From Rikenellaceae bacterium (GTDB lineage Bacteria > Bacteroidota > Bacteroidia > Bacteroidales > Rikenellaceae), in the NCBI GenBank assembly GCA_015060005.1, contig SUZI01000005.1, positions 1 through 64,000 of the forward strand: a stretch of DNA of 64,000 nt, given 5' to 3'. Shown in pieces: positions 1-7,459 of this stretch (the first letter of the stretch is position 1; each line of letters starts with the position of its first letter). Under the pieces are notes generated by a model that searched no databases, was not told the DNA's origin, and saw nothing but the letters and a program-made list of their open reading frames with translations. A program made the translations under genes and the position numbers.

Positions 1-1
1 G

Positions 2-337
2 GTTGTAGAACCTCAGTTCTGCCGTAATACGGAGTTTGCACGCTTTGCGTTTCACGTCGTAGACGTTGATGCACGCCTCGCGATGAATAGACCCGAGCTG
101 CAGGGCTTGGGGCTTCCCGAGCGATGCACGCTGCCTACGGAGAGTAGCGATAAGGAGGATGACTGCGTCAGAGTGCTCCGCGATGAGTTAGGCGGTATGG
201 CTGAGCGTAAACTGCTGTATACTAAGTTAGTAAACGTGTTAGGAATAACTGATAGTTATGCACGTACAAAAGTTGCACGTTCTATATCTAAGGGAGTTAT
301 TCTATGCAACGACAACTCAATAGTAACCCTGCCATAG
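2..337 (+). CDS. C-terminal part of an unidentified protein, probably mobile-element encoded (partial at left edge)
   Basis: The reading frame is open from base 2 and ends at 337, so the true start lies outside the window; the first in-frame ATG (83) is probably internal. The last 45 or so residues (LLYTKLVNVLGITDSYARTK onward) look like a small winged-helix or helix-turn-helix unit, of the kind found at the end of AAA/primase-helicase proteins of Bacteroidales integrative elements. That family guess rests only on the shape of the sequence and on the repeat array directly downstream. I cannot name the protein. It is followed by iteron-like repeats and a terminator. Confidence 0.5.
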   Translation, partial: VVEPQFCRNTEFARFAFHVVDVDARLAMNRPELQGLGLPERCTLPTESSDKEDDCVRVLRDELGGMAERKLLYTKLVNVLGITDSYARTKVARSISKGVILCNDNSIVTLP

Positions 338-357
338 GGGAGCCGATATTACACTCC

Positions 358-533
358 TGCTACACTTGCTACAAATCTGCTACAAATCTGCTACACTTTT
401 GCTACACTTTGTAGCAGCTTGTAGCAAAGTTAACTCGCTAATAATTAGTGTATTACGGCTGAAAATCGCAATTCTGCTACACTTGCTACAAGGGGGCGTC
501 AAGTTGTAGCAAAACTGTAGCAAAACTGTAGCA
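358..533. repeat. Array of twelve TGCTACA sites in alternating orientation
   Basis: The heptamer TGCTACA occurs at 358, 367, 378, 389 and 400, then inverted (TGTAGCA) at 410 and 420, then forward at 475 and 484, then inverted at 505, 516 and 527. Many neighbours are exactly 11 bp apart, about one helical turn. The two blocks each run forward copies into inverted copies, so each is a large imperfect palindrome. Such phased short repeats are typical of protein-binding iterons near replication or transfer genes. The binding protein is unknown, and no gene overlaps the array. Confidence 0.85.
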
Positions 534-541
534 AAGCAAAA

Positions 542-573
542 GGGGCTGTCCGACACACTTGTTGGATAGCCCC
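542..573 (+). terminator. Probable terminator hairpin after the repeat array
   Basis: GGGGCTGTCC (542-551) pairs with GGATAGCCCC (564-573) over ten base pairs with one G-U. Only a weak T-rich stretch follows, so termination strength is uncertain. It lies at the end of the element-like segment and is followed by the low-complexity run of TAATT/CATTG units at 575-613. Confidence 0.55.
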
Positions 574-617
574 AATTTCTAATTTCTAATTACTAATTAC
601 TCATTGCTCATTGATAA

Positions 618-671
618 GAAGCCTCCCTTGCCGAGCTCGTCCAGCAGTGTGTACTCTTCTAAAAATGACAT
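618..671 (-). pseudogene. N-terminal stump of a Ser/Thr protein kinase gene
   Basis: On the minus strand an ATG at 669-671 opens a frame encoding MSFLEEYTLLDELGKGGF. This is the start of a eukaryotic-type protein kinase domain, including the glycine-rich ATP loop (LGKGGF). Kinase similarity then stops abruptly: the frame continues with LSMSNE and a stop inside the low-complexity repeat at 590-613. A good promoter sits just upstream (695-726), so the 5' end looks like a real gene whose body has been separated or lost, most simply by insertion of the element to the left. The remaining kinase sequence is not in this window. The 65-codon frame on the opposite strand (604-801, TTG start) is not a gene. 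Confidence 0.65.
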
Positions 672-694
672 TATTCCTGAGGTTAGTTATTTAG

Positions 695-726
695 CAAAGA
701 TAAAATTATTATGCCACAAATACAAC
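695..726 (-). promoter_or_regulatory. Promoter of the truncated kinase gene
   Basis: Read on the minus strand, TATCTTTG (702-695) matches the Bacteroidetes -7 element TAnnTTTG. GTTG (726-723) lies 20 bases upstream, at the -33 position. Transcription would start near 688, giving a leader of about 17 bases before the ATG at 671. Confidence 0.5.
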
Positions 727-762
727 ACAAAGAAAAAAAATAGTAGAATATGTTACGTTTTG

Positions 763-793
763 ATTGGGTTTTCCAATAAATTACCTACCTTTG
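763..793 (+). promoter_or_regulatory. Promoter of the OPT-pepT-nadE operon
   Basis: ATTG (763-766), 19 bases, then TACCTTTG (786-793) fits the Bacteroidetes -33/-7 pattern. The predicted start of transcription near 800 leaves about 30 bases before the ATG at 830. Confidence 0.6.
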
Positions 794-829
794 TTAGATA
801 GGATTTAATAATAAAATGTATATACAACG

Positions 830-2773
830 ATGGAACAGAACGAAATGAAGAACATCTCGATTCCCGAGAACGCCTATCGGGAGTTGAAGGCAGGCGAGGA
901 GTACAAGCCCGTGATGGGTGCTCAGACTACACCTGCCGAGGTTACACCCTACTCCGTAACGATGGGTGTAGTGATGGCGATAATATTCTCTGCAGCAGCA
1001 GCTTTCCTCGGACTGAAGGTGGGACAGGTGTTTGAGGCGGCGATACCTATTGCCATAATAGCTGTCGGCGTGGGTACTGCCCTCGGCAAGAAGAATATGC
1101 TCGGTCAGAACATCATCATCCAGTCTATCGGAGCATCGTCGGGCGTGATTGTGGCAGGAGCGATATTCACACTCCCAGCACTCTACATCTTAGGCTTGGA
1201 TGTCAACTTCTTCCAGATATTCCTCTCATCGCTCTTGGGAGGTATCTTGGGCATAATACTGCTCATCCCATTCCGCAAATACTTCGTCAAGGAGATGCAC
1301 GGTAAATACCCATTCCCCGAGGCTACCGCAACAAGCGAGGTGCTCATATCGGGCGAGAAGGGCGGCTCACAAGCCAAACTGCTCGGCATAGCGGGTTTGA
1401 TAGGTGGAGTCTACAACTTCGCAGTAGGTACCTTCGGTGCGTGGGCTGAGGTGGTGTCGACACGTGTGAGCCACTTCGGAGCTATGATGGCTGATAAGTT
1501 CAAGACAGAGTTTTCTATCAGCACCGACGCTACAATACTCGGCTTGGGATATATTATCGGATTGAAATATGCCGTTATCATCACCGCAGGCTCGTGCCTC
1601 GTATGGTTTCTCATAGTGCCATTGGTGGGTTTTGTGATGCCCGACGATGTGGCAGCCGGCGTTACAGCCGACACCCTCTTCAAGGATTATGGTCGCCCAA
1701 TAGGTATCGGCGGCATTGCTATGGCAGGACTGATAGGTATACTGCGTCAGGCAGGTATCATCAAGCAGGCTCTCGGCTTGGCTGTGTCGGAGTTCTCCAA
1801 GAAGAGCTCGTCGGCAGTGGCTGTCGAGCGTACGCAGCGAGACCTCTCGATGAAGCTCATACTGACAATCCTCTGTGCTACGTTGCTCACAACGCTCGTA
1901 TTCTTCCACTTCGGATTGCTGGGTAGCCTATGGCAGAGCGTGGTGGCGTTGCTCATAGTATTCGTCATCTCGTTCCTCTTCACCACTGTGGCGGCTAATG
2001 CGATAGCTATCGTAGGCTCAAACCCTGTGTCGGGAATGACTCTTATGACACTCATCCTCAGCTCGTTGGTGCTGGTGAGCATAGGTCTTACGGGCAATAG
2101 CGGTATGACAGCAGCCCTCATCATAGGTGGCGTGGTATGTACTGCACTGTCGATGGCTGGAGGCTTCATCACCGACCTGAAGATAGGCTATTGGTTGGGT
2201 ACGACACCTCGCAAGCAGGAGGCGTGGAAGTTCCTCGGAACGATAGTCTCGGCAGCTACCGTCGCAGGCGTGATGCTCATCCTGAACAAGACCTACGGAT
2301 TTACCGACTCGAGCTCGTTGGCAGCCCCTCAGGCAAATGCTATGGCGGCAGTCATAGAGCCTCTGATGACGGGTGGCGACACACCGTGGATACTCTATAT
2401 TATGGGTGCTGTGCTGGCTCTCGTATTGCAGGCAATAGGCGTTCCTGCCCTGCCTTTCTCGCTCGGTATGTTCATCCCTATGTCGCTCAATGCACCGCTT
2501 GTAGTGGGAGGTCTGGTGGCTTGGTTTGTATCTAACCGCTCGAAGGATGAGGCACTCAATAAGGCTCGTTTCGACCGCGGAACACTCATCGCCTCGGGCT
2601 TCATCGCAGGAGGTGCTCTGATGGGCGTGCTGACCGCAACACTCAAGTTTATGAATGTGCAGTGGGAGATGACAGCGTGGAAGGAGAGCGATGGTGCTCA
2701 GTATGTGGCATTGGCTATGTATGTAGTGCTGATTGCCTATATGACCATCCATACGTTGAGAGCTAAAAAGTAA
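830..2773 (+). CDS. OPT family oligopeptide transporter
   Basis: A 647-residue, highly hydrophobic protein with roughly 14-16 predicted membrane spans after a short hydrophilic N-terminus (about 40 residues). Sequence character and length fit the prokaryotic branch of the OPT (oligopeptide transporter) family, which takes up small peptides across the inner membrane, probably driven by protons. There is no signal peptide; the first span starts near residue 43 (VTMGVVMAIIFSAAAAFLGL). It is first in an operon with peptidase T 34 bp downstream, which fits uptake followed by cytoplasmic hydrolysis of tripeptides. Substrate specificity cannot be read from sequence; some OPT members carry metal chelates instead. 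Confidence 0.9.
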   Translation: MEQNEMKNISIPENAYRELKAGEEYKPVMGAQTTPAEVTPYSVTMGVVMAIIFSAAAAFLGLKVGQVFEAAIPIAIIAVGVGTALGKKNMLGQNIIIQSIGASSGVIVAGAIFTLPALYILGLDVNFFQIFLSSLLGGILGIILLIPFRKYFVKEMHGKYPFPEATATSEVLISGEKGGSQAKLLGIAGLIGGVYNFAVGTFGAWAEVVSTRVSHFGAMMADKFKTEFSISTDATILGLGYIIGLKYAVIITAGSCLVWFLIVPLVGFVMPDDVAAGVTADTLFKDYGRPIGIGGIAMAGLIGILRQAGIIKQALGLAVSEFSKKSSSAVAVERTQRDLSMKLILTILCATLLTTLVFFHFGLLGSLWQSVVALLIVFVISFLFTTVAANAIAIVGSNPVSGMTLMTLILSSLVLVSIGLTGNSGMTAALIIGGVVCTALSMAGGFITDLKIGYWLGTTPRKQEAWKFLGTIVSAATVAGVMLILNKTYGFTDSSSLAAPQANAMAAVIEPLMTGGDTPWILYIMGAVLALVLQAIGVPALPFSLGMFIPMSLNAPLVVGGLVAWFVSNRSKDEALNKARFDRGTLIASGFIAGGALMGVLTATLKFMNVQWEMTAWKESDGAQYVALAMYVVLIAYMTIHTLRAKK

Positions 2774-2807
2774 AAACTGAAAACTAAAAACTAAAGCATA
2801 GTTGATT

Positions 2808-4025
2808 ATGGAACTAAAAGATAGATTTTTGAAATATATCTCGTTTGACACGCAGTCTGACGAGGAGAGCACAACATTCCCTTCGACAGAGAAGCAGTTA
2901 GTGTTGCTCAACTACTTGGCTGACGAGATGCGTATGATAGGTTTGGAGGATGTTACGGTCGACAAATATGGCTACGCTATGGGTACGATACCTGCCTCGG
3001 AGGGCTACGAGAATGCCCCCGTCATAGGCTTCATCTCGCACGTCGACACTGCACCCGATATGAGCGGTAAGGATGTAAGACCACGCATCATCGAGGAGTA
3101 CGATGGCGAGGATATCATCCTCAATGGAGCTCTTACAATGCGTGTGAGCGACTTCCCCGAGCTCAAGCTCTTCAAGGGACACACCCTCATCCACACCGAT
3201 GGCACTACCCTGCTCGGTGCTGACGACAAGGCGGGCTGTGCCGAGATTATGACCGCTGCGGAGTATCTGATGGCTCATCCCGAGCTCAAGCACGGTAAGA
3301 TACGTATAGGCTTCACACCCGACGAGGAGATAGGTCGTGGCGTAGATTACTTCGATGTGAAGGCTTTTGGTGCCGACTTCGCCTACACGATGGATGGCGG
3401 CTACGAAGGCGAGTTAGAGTATGAGAACTTCAACGCAGCCTCGGCTGTGATAGAGATTCAGGGTCGTAACGTACACCCTGGCTATGCCAAAGACAAGATG
3501 ATAAACGCCATACAGGTGGCGTGTGAGTTCAACGCCCTGCTCCCTGCGGTGCAGCGTCCCGAGCATACAGCCGACTATGAGGGCTTCTACCACTGCGTAG
3601 GCTTCAATGGCACGGTGGAGAATGCCAAACTCTCGTATATCATACGCGACCACGATGGCGAAAAGTTCGAGCAGAAGAAGCAATTTATATGGAACTGCTT
3701 CGACCTGTTGGAGAAACGATATGGCAAGGGTGTGCTGAAGCTCACCATCAAAGACCAATACTACAATATGCGACGTATGGTAGAGCCACATCCACAAGTC
3801 ATCGACAAAGCTTTAGAGGCTATGCGTCTTGCGGATGTAACGCCTATCGTTCGCCCAATACGTGGCGGTACGGATGGTGCACGTCTGTCGTTTATGGGAC
3901 TCCCCTGCCCCAATATCTTCACAGGCGGTATGAACTTCCACGGTAAGTATGAGTACTGCTCGCTCACAACGATGCAAAAGGCTCAGGCAGTGATAGTCAA
4001 CTTGGCTCAGTTGTGGGCAAAGTAA
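2808..4025 (+). CDS. pepT: Peptidase T (tripeptide aminopeptidase, M20B)
   Basis: A cytoplasmic di-zinc aminopeptidase that removes the N-terminal residue from tripeptides. At 405 residues it matches PepT (E. coli 408). Visible M20 motifs: SHVDTAPD (first metal His and Asp near residue 80), DGTTLLGADDKAG (bridging Asp), TPDEEIGRG (catalytic Glu and metal Glu), the family-typical NVHPGYAKDKM, and a C-terminal RGGTDGARLS. A TTG at 2802 would add two residues; the ATG at 2808 aligns with the family start (MELKDRF) and is preferred. It lies between the OPT transporter and nadE, with gaps of about 30 bp. Confidence 0.95.
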   Translation: MELKDRFLKYISFDTQSDEESTTFPSTEKQLVLLNYLADEMRMIGLEDVTVDKYGYAMGTIPASEGYENAPVIGFISHVDTAPDMSGKDVRPRIIEEYDGEDIILNGALTMRVSDFPELKLFKGHTLIHTDGTTLLGADDKAGCAEIMTAAEYLMAHPELKHGKIRIGFTPDEEIGRGVDYFDVKAFGADFAYTMDGGYEGELEYENFNAASAVIEIQGRNVHPGYAKDKMINAIQVACEFNALLPAVQRPEHTADYEGFYHCVGFNGTVENAKLSYIIRDHDGEKFEQKKQFIWNCFDLLEKRYGKGVLKLTIKDQYYNMRRMVEPHPQVIDKALEAMRLADVTPIVRPIRGGTDGARLSFMGLPCPNIFTGGMNFHGKYEYCSLTTMQKAQAVIVNLAQLWAK

Positions 4026-4057
4026 CGGTTTATGTAAATATTCATAACTAACACAAA

Positions 4058-5989
4058 ATGAATAAGTACGGCTATATAAAGGTGGCAGCCTGCATCCCCA
4101 ATGTGAATGTTGCGGACTGCAATTTCAATACCGAGCGAATAATAGAGAATATGCACGCCGCAGCCGAGCGAGGGGTGGAGATTATAGCCTTCCCAGAGCT
4201 CTCCATAACCTCCTACACGTGTGGCGACCTGTTCCTCCAGCCGACGCTCCTGCAGCAGGCAGAGGCATCGTTGGCGAGGATTGCCGACGAGAGTATGAAG
4301 CTCTCGCTGGTGGCTATCGTGGGACTGCCCGTGATGGTGGGTAATGCGATATACAACTGTGCTGCTGTGGTGGCACAGGGCGAGATTGTCGGCTTGGTGC
4401 CTAAGTGCTACACACCTAATTACAGCGAGTTTGCCGAGGATAGGTGGTTTGAGTCGGGCAGAACGGTCGAGGAGGCATATTTGGAGGGCTTTGCCGAGCG
4501 AGGAGCCTTCTTCAGCCGCAATCAGCTCTTTGAGCTCAACGGCACACGTTTCGGTGTGGAGATATGCGAGGATGTGTGGACGCCATCACCACCCTCGACA
4601 CTCCAGGCACTGAGCGGTGCGAAGATAATATTCAACCTCTCGGCTTCACCCGAGATTGTCGGCAAGCACGACACGTTGCGTCATATAGTGAGTCAGCACT
4701 CTATGCGTACTCATACGGGCTATGTATACGTATCGTCGGGCTTTGGCGAGTCGTCAGCCGATGTGGTCTTTGCGGGTAACTCGTTCATCGCCGAGAATGG
4801 CTCTATGCTGGCTATTGGTAAGCGTTTTGCTATCGACGAGCGTATGATTGTAGCCGACATCGACGTCGAGGCGTTGCAGAATGGTCGTATACGCAGCAAC
4901 ACCTACACCTCGGACTACCCTATGCCCGAGTATGAGATAAGCAAGATTACTATCGACACACCTCAATGCGAGCACTTAGACCGAGTGATAGATGCTATGC
5001 CTTTTGTGCCAAGTCGCGAGTGGGAGCGTACCAAGCGATGTGAGGAGATATTCGCCATACAGACACTCGGCTTGGCTAAACGACTCCACCACATACACTG
5101 CAAGAAGGCTATCATAGGTATCTCGGGAGGTTTGGACTCTACGTTGGCTCTCTTGGTTACGGCGAATGCCTTCGACCGTCTGGGATTTGACCGCAAAGGT
5201 ATCGTGGGTATCACTATGCCTGGCTTCGGCACTACCGACCGCACCTATCGCAATGCTATGACGCTGATGGAGGAGCTGGGTATCACCATACGCGAGATAT
5301 CTATCGCAGCAGCCTGTCGTCAGCACTTTGCAGATATAGGCTTGGCGGAGGATGACCGCTCGGTAACATACGAGAATGCCCAGGCACGCGAGCGTACGCA
5401 GATATTGATGGATGTGGCTAATATGGAGAACGGTATTGTCATCGGCACAGGCGATATGAGCGAGCTGGCTCTCGGATGGGCTACCTACAATGGCGACCAT
5501 ATGTCGATGTATGGCGTGAACGCCTCGGTGCCCAAGACGCTGATACGTTATATGGTAGATTGGTATGCCGAGACCTATGGCACAGGTAAGATAGCCGAGA
5601 TACTGCACGATGTGGTGGCTACACCCGTCAGCCCCGAGCTGCTCCCAGCCGACGAGGCGGGCAACATAGCACAGAAAACAGAGGATTTGGTAGGTCCTTA
5701 CGAGCTCAATGACTTCTTCCTCTACAACTTTGTGCGATTGGGTTTCTCGCCCTCTAAGATACTATATTTGGCTTGTAAAGCGTTTGATGGTAGATACCCC
5801 AAGGCTGAGATACTCTCGCGGATGACGACCTTCTTCCGCCGTTTCTTCAGCCAGCAGTTCAAGCGTTCGGCAATGCCCGACGGTCCGAAGGTGGGAACAA
5901 TCTCGCTCACCGCACGTGCCGACTGGCGTATGCCATCCGACGCCTCGGGAGCTATGTGGATTAAGGAGTGTGAATCATTAAAAGAGTAA
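4058..5989 (+). CDS. nadE: Glutamine-dependent NAD+ synthetase
   Basis: Makes NAD+ from deamido-NAD+ with ATP, using glutamine as ammonia source. The 643-residue protein has an N-terminal nitrilase-type amidase domain (about 1-280) with the Glu-Lys-Cys triad visible in FPELSIT, PKCYTPNYSEF and VEICEDVWTP. The C-terminal synthetase domain (about 320-640) carries the ATP-pyrophosphatase loop GISGGLDSTLAL. It starts 32 bp after pepT and ends 4 bp before the next gene, so it is probably co-transcribed with both. The upstream sequence AACTAACACAAAATG resembles that before the susC ATG in this window, a common A-rich start context here. Confidence 0.96.
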   Translation: MNKYGYIKVAACIPNVNVADCNFNTERIIENMHAAAERGVEIIAFPELSITSYTCGDLFLQPTLLQQAEASLARIADESMKLSLVAIVGLPVMVGNAIYNCAAVVAQGEIVGLVPKCYTPNYSEFAEDRWFESGRTVEEAYLEGFAERGAFFSRNQLFELNGTRFGVEICEDVWTPSPPSTLQALSGAKIIFNLSASPEIVGKHDTLRHIVSQHSMRTHTGYVYVSSGFGESSADVVFAGNSFIAENGSMLAIGKRFAIDERMIVADIDVEALQNGRIRSNTYTSDYPMPEYEISKITIDTPQCEHLDRVIDAMPFVPSREWERTKRCEEIFAIQTLGLAKRLHHIHCKKAIIGISGGLDSTLALLVTANAFDRLGFDRKGIVGITMPGFGTTDRTYRNAMTLMEELGITIREISIAAACRQHFADIGLAEDDRSVTYENAQARERTQILMDVANMENGIVIGTGDMSELALGWATYNGDHMSMYGVNASVPKTLIRYMVDWYAETYGTGKIAEILHDVVATPVSPELLPADEAGNIAQKTEDLVGPYELNDFFLYNFVRLGFSPSKILYLACKAFDGRYPKAEILSRMTTFFRRFFSQQFKRSAMPDGPKVGTISLTARADWRMPSDASGAMWIKECESLKE

Positions 5990-5993
5990 TATT

Positions 5994-6554
5994 ATGAAGA
6001 GATTATTTGCTTTATTGTGTGTGGTGGCAGTATGTCTGACCACCCCACTCTACGCAGCGACAACAGCTGCTGCAGCCGATGATAAATACCCATCGAAGAA
6101 GGCTCTCCAGCGAGAGTGGACCTACGAGGGTGTGGCATTTGAGAATCGTGGCGGCAACGACTTCGCCAATATGGTTGTTGCGACACTTCAGATGCAGTCC
6201 TCGCAGATTGAGCAGATGATAGGCATCAAGGCTGGCGACGTGGAGCTCACGTTCGACGCCAAGCAGGTGGTGGCTAACTACCGCAACGAGGCATCAGCCA
6301 AGTGCGACTACACCTATAACGCCAAGACGGGTGCTATCACGCTGAGCGGCAAGACCGACTATAAGAGCTACTCTATCGAGGGCGTGGTGGTGCTACGTGA
6401 TGATGCGATATACATCTTTTTTGACGTGAATAAGCTCCTTGCGTTGGCAAAGGATATCAATCCCGACATCGCACAGAACTCACAGCTGAAGACCCTGCAA
6501 CAGATGCTCAGCAGCCAGCAGGGAATCTTCATCGGTGCAAAGTTCACAAAGTAG
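5994..6554 (+). CDS. Secreted DUF4923-like protein
   Basis: A 186-residue protein with a clear signal peptide (MKRLFALLCVVAVCLTTPLYA) and a mature part beginning near residue 22. The mature region (WTYEGVAFENRGGND... and a C-terminal LKTLQQMLSSQQGIFIGAKF) resembles the Bacteroidales DUF4923 family, thought to have a lipocalin-like fold. This assignment is from memory of the family and is moderate. It starts 4 bp after nadE and is probably last in the operon. Its function is unknown; it is likely periplasmic. Confidence 0.75.
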   Translation: MKRLFALLCVVAVCLTTPLYAATTAAAADDKYPSKKALQREWTYEGVAFENRGGNDFANMVVATLQMQSSQIEQMIGIKAGDVELTFDAKQVVANYRNEASAKCDYTYNAKTGAITLSGKTDYKSYSIEGVVVLRDDAIYIFFDVNKLLALAKDINPDIAQNSQLKTLQQMLSSQQGIFIGAKFTK

Positions 6555-6604
6555 AGGTAGGAAAGAGGCTAAAAAGTCCATTTGGCTATGTTTTGAGCAA
6601 ATTA

Positions 6605-6636
6605 TTTGGTTAAACCAAAAATTATCTATACATTTG
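6605..6636 (+). promoter_or_regulatory. Promoter of tRNA-Lys
   Basis: TTTG (6605-6608), exactly 20 bases, then TACATTTG (6629-6636) is a textbook Bacteroidetes promoter. It lies 38 bases upstream of the tRNA 5' end. Confidence 0.75.
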
Positions 6637-6673
6637 CACCACCAAAAACGGGATTATCCCCTTTGGTAATGAT

Positions 6674-6746
6674 GAATCCGTAGCTCAGCAGGTAGAGCAC
6701 AACACTTTTAATGTTGGGGTCCCGGGTTCGAGCCCCGGCGGGTTCA
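6674..6746 (+). tRNA. tRNA-Lys (anticodon TTT)
   Basis: A complete cloverleaf can be drawn: acceptor GAATCCG/CGGGTTC (6674-6680 with 6739-6745), D arm GCTC...GAGC, anticodon stem CAACA/TGTTG with loop CTTTTAA (anticodon TTT at 6707-6709), and T arm CCGGG/CCCGG with TTCGAGC. The discriminator is A6746. The next bases are CCG, so the 3' CCA is not encoded and must be added. It has its own promoter and terminator. Confidence 0.95.
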
Positions 6747-6760
6747 CCGCAATTATGACG

Positions 6761-6792
6761 AGCAGCAGACATATGTCTGTTGCTTTTTTTTT
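6761..6792 (+). terminator. Terminator of tRNA-Lys
   Basis: AGCAGCAGAC (6761-6770) pairs with GTCTGTTGCT (6775-6784) with one G-U and a four-base ATAT loop, followed by a run of about nine T. Confidence 0.85.
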
Positions 6793-6832
6793 GTTGTATT
6801 GTCCACAGATGGGTTTAGGGGAGTATAAAGAA

Positions 6833-6870
6833 TTTAGGGAATTTAAGGAACAATCCCTAAAATCCCTAAA
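6833..6870. repeat. Imperfect inverted repeat between tRNA-Lys and a lipoprotein gene
   Basis: A 17-base arm (6833-6849, beginning TTTAGGGAATTTA) pairs with 6854-6870 (ending CCCTAAA) at 15 of 17 positions across a four-base loop. Each arm also contains two near-copies of the AGGGA unit. It could act as terminator for the minus-strand gene ending at 6921, but no T-run follows directly. It may be a dispersed noncoding repeat. Confidence 0.6.
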
Positions 6871-6920
6871 CTCATTAAATTCTCTGATTTTCCGAAGATT
6901 TTCTCTTCCTGGATAGTATC

Positions 6921-7328
6921 TTACAACTCGCTACCCTCTATCATCTTTGAGAGTGCATCGGAGAATGATGTCATAAACTCTTTGGCTGCCTCGGGTGTGA
7001 GTTGCTCGGTATAAGCCACAACCTCCTGGCGGATAGCCTCGATATCCTCGCCCGACTGCATACGCTCAACAAAAGCCTCGGCATCTGTCCTCAGCTGTGC
7101 CATCAATCGCTCTACCTCCGACTTAAACTCCTGCTCAAACTCGGCAACCTCCTCGCTCGAGAGCTCCTCCTTGATACTCTCTATCGCACTCTCAGCCTTC
7201 TCCTGAGCCTCAAAAACAAAGGTTTTAGCCGCCTCGTGGGCTTGCTCCTTCGTTGGGATAGCCTCGCCTCCACAGCTGTGCATAGAGAGGCTAACGAACG
7301 AAATAAGGGCTACAAACAGACTCTTCAT
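6921..7328 (-). CDS. Small helical lipoprotein of unknown function
   Basis: A 135-residue protein with a lipoprotein signal: MKSLFVALISFVSLSMHSC, the cysteine at residue 19 being the likely lipidation site, followed by GGEAIPT. The mature part is strongly charged, rich in Glu, Ala and Lys, and predicted almost wholly alpha-helical with heptad-like spacing (EQEFKSEVERLMAQL). I recognise no family. It stands alone between tRNA-Lys and the nqr operon; a -7 element (TATCTTTG, 7363-7356) lies just upstream of its start. Confidence 0.75.
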   Translation of the reverse strand: MKSLFVALISFVSLSMHSCGGEAIPTKEQAHEAAKTFVFEAQEKAESAIESIKEELSSEEVAEFEQEFKSEVERLMAQLRTDAEAFVERMQSGEDIEAIRQEVVAYTEQLTPEAAKEFMTSFSDALSKMIEGSEL

Positions 7329-7355
7329 ACTCTTTATGTTTTGGTTTTACTGAAG

Positions 7356-7363
7356 CAAAGATA
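7356..7363 (-). promoter_or_regulatory. Candidate -7 element for the small lipoprotein gene
   Basis: TATCTTTG on the minus strand fits TAnnTTTG and lies 28 bases before the ATG at 7328. I see no matching TTTG at the -33 position. Confidence 0.4.
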
Positions 7364-7404
7364 ACTATTTTTCTCTATTCTCGGCTCATATATACGTAAA
7401 AAGA

Positions 7405-7436
7405 GTGGGCACCAACCACCAAAGGTCAATGCCCAC
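7405..7436 (-). terminator. Terminator of the nqr operon
   Basis: On the minus strand GTGGGCA (7436-7430) pairs with TGCCCAC (7411-7405), followed by CTCTTTTT. It sits 24 bases after the nqrF stop codon. Confidence 0.75.
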
Positions 7437-7459
7437 CCTACAATCATAGTGATAGATGA

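Noticed and set aside
358..533. TGCTACA repeats as a CRISPR array
   Set aside because: The units are 7 bp, change orientation and have spacers of only 2-4 bp within runs; no cas gene is nearby.
604..801. 65-codon plus-strand frame before the OPT gene
   Set aside because: TTG start and low complexity; its first part is antisense to the kinase stump and the rest is the promoter region.
2018..2911. Minus-strand open frame of 297 codons opposite the OPT transporter and pepT start
   Set aside because: Antisense shadow rich in Cys, His and Arg without any domain; both plus-strand genes are solid.
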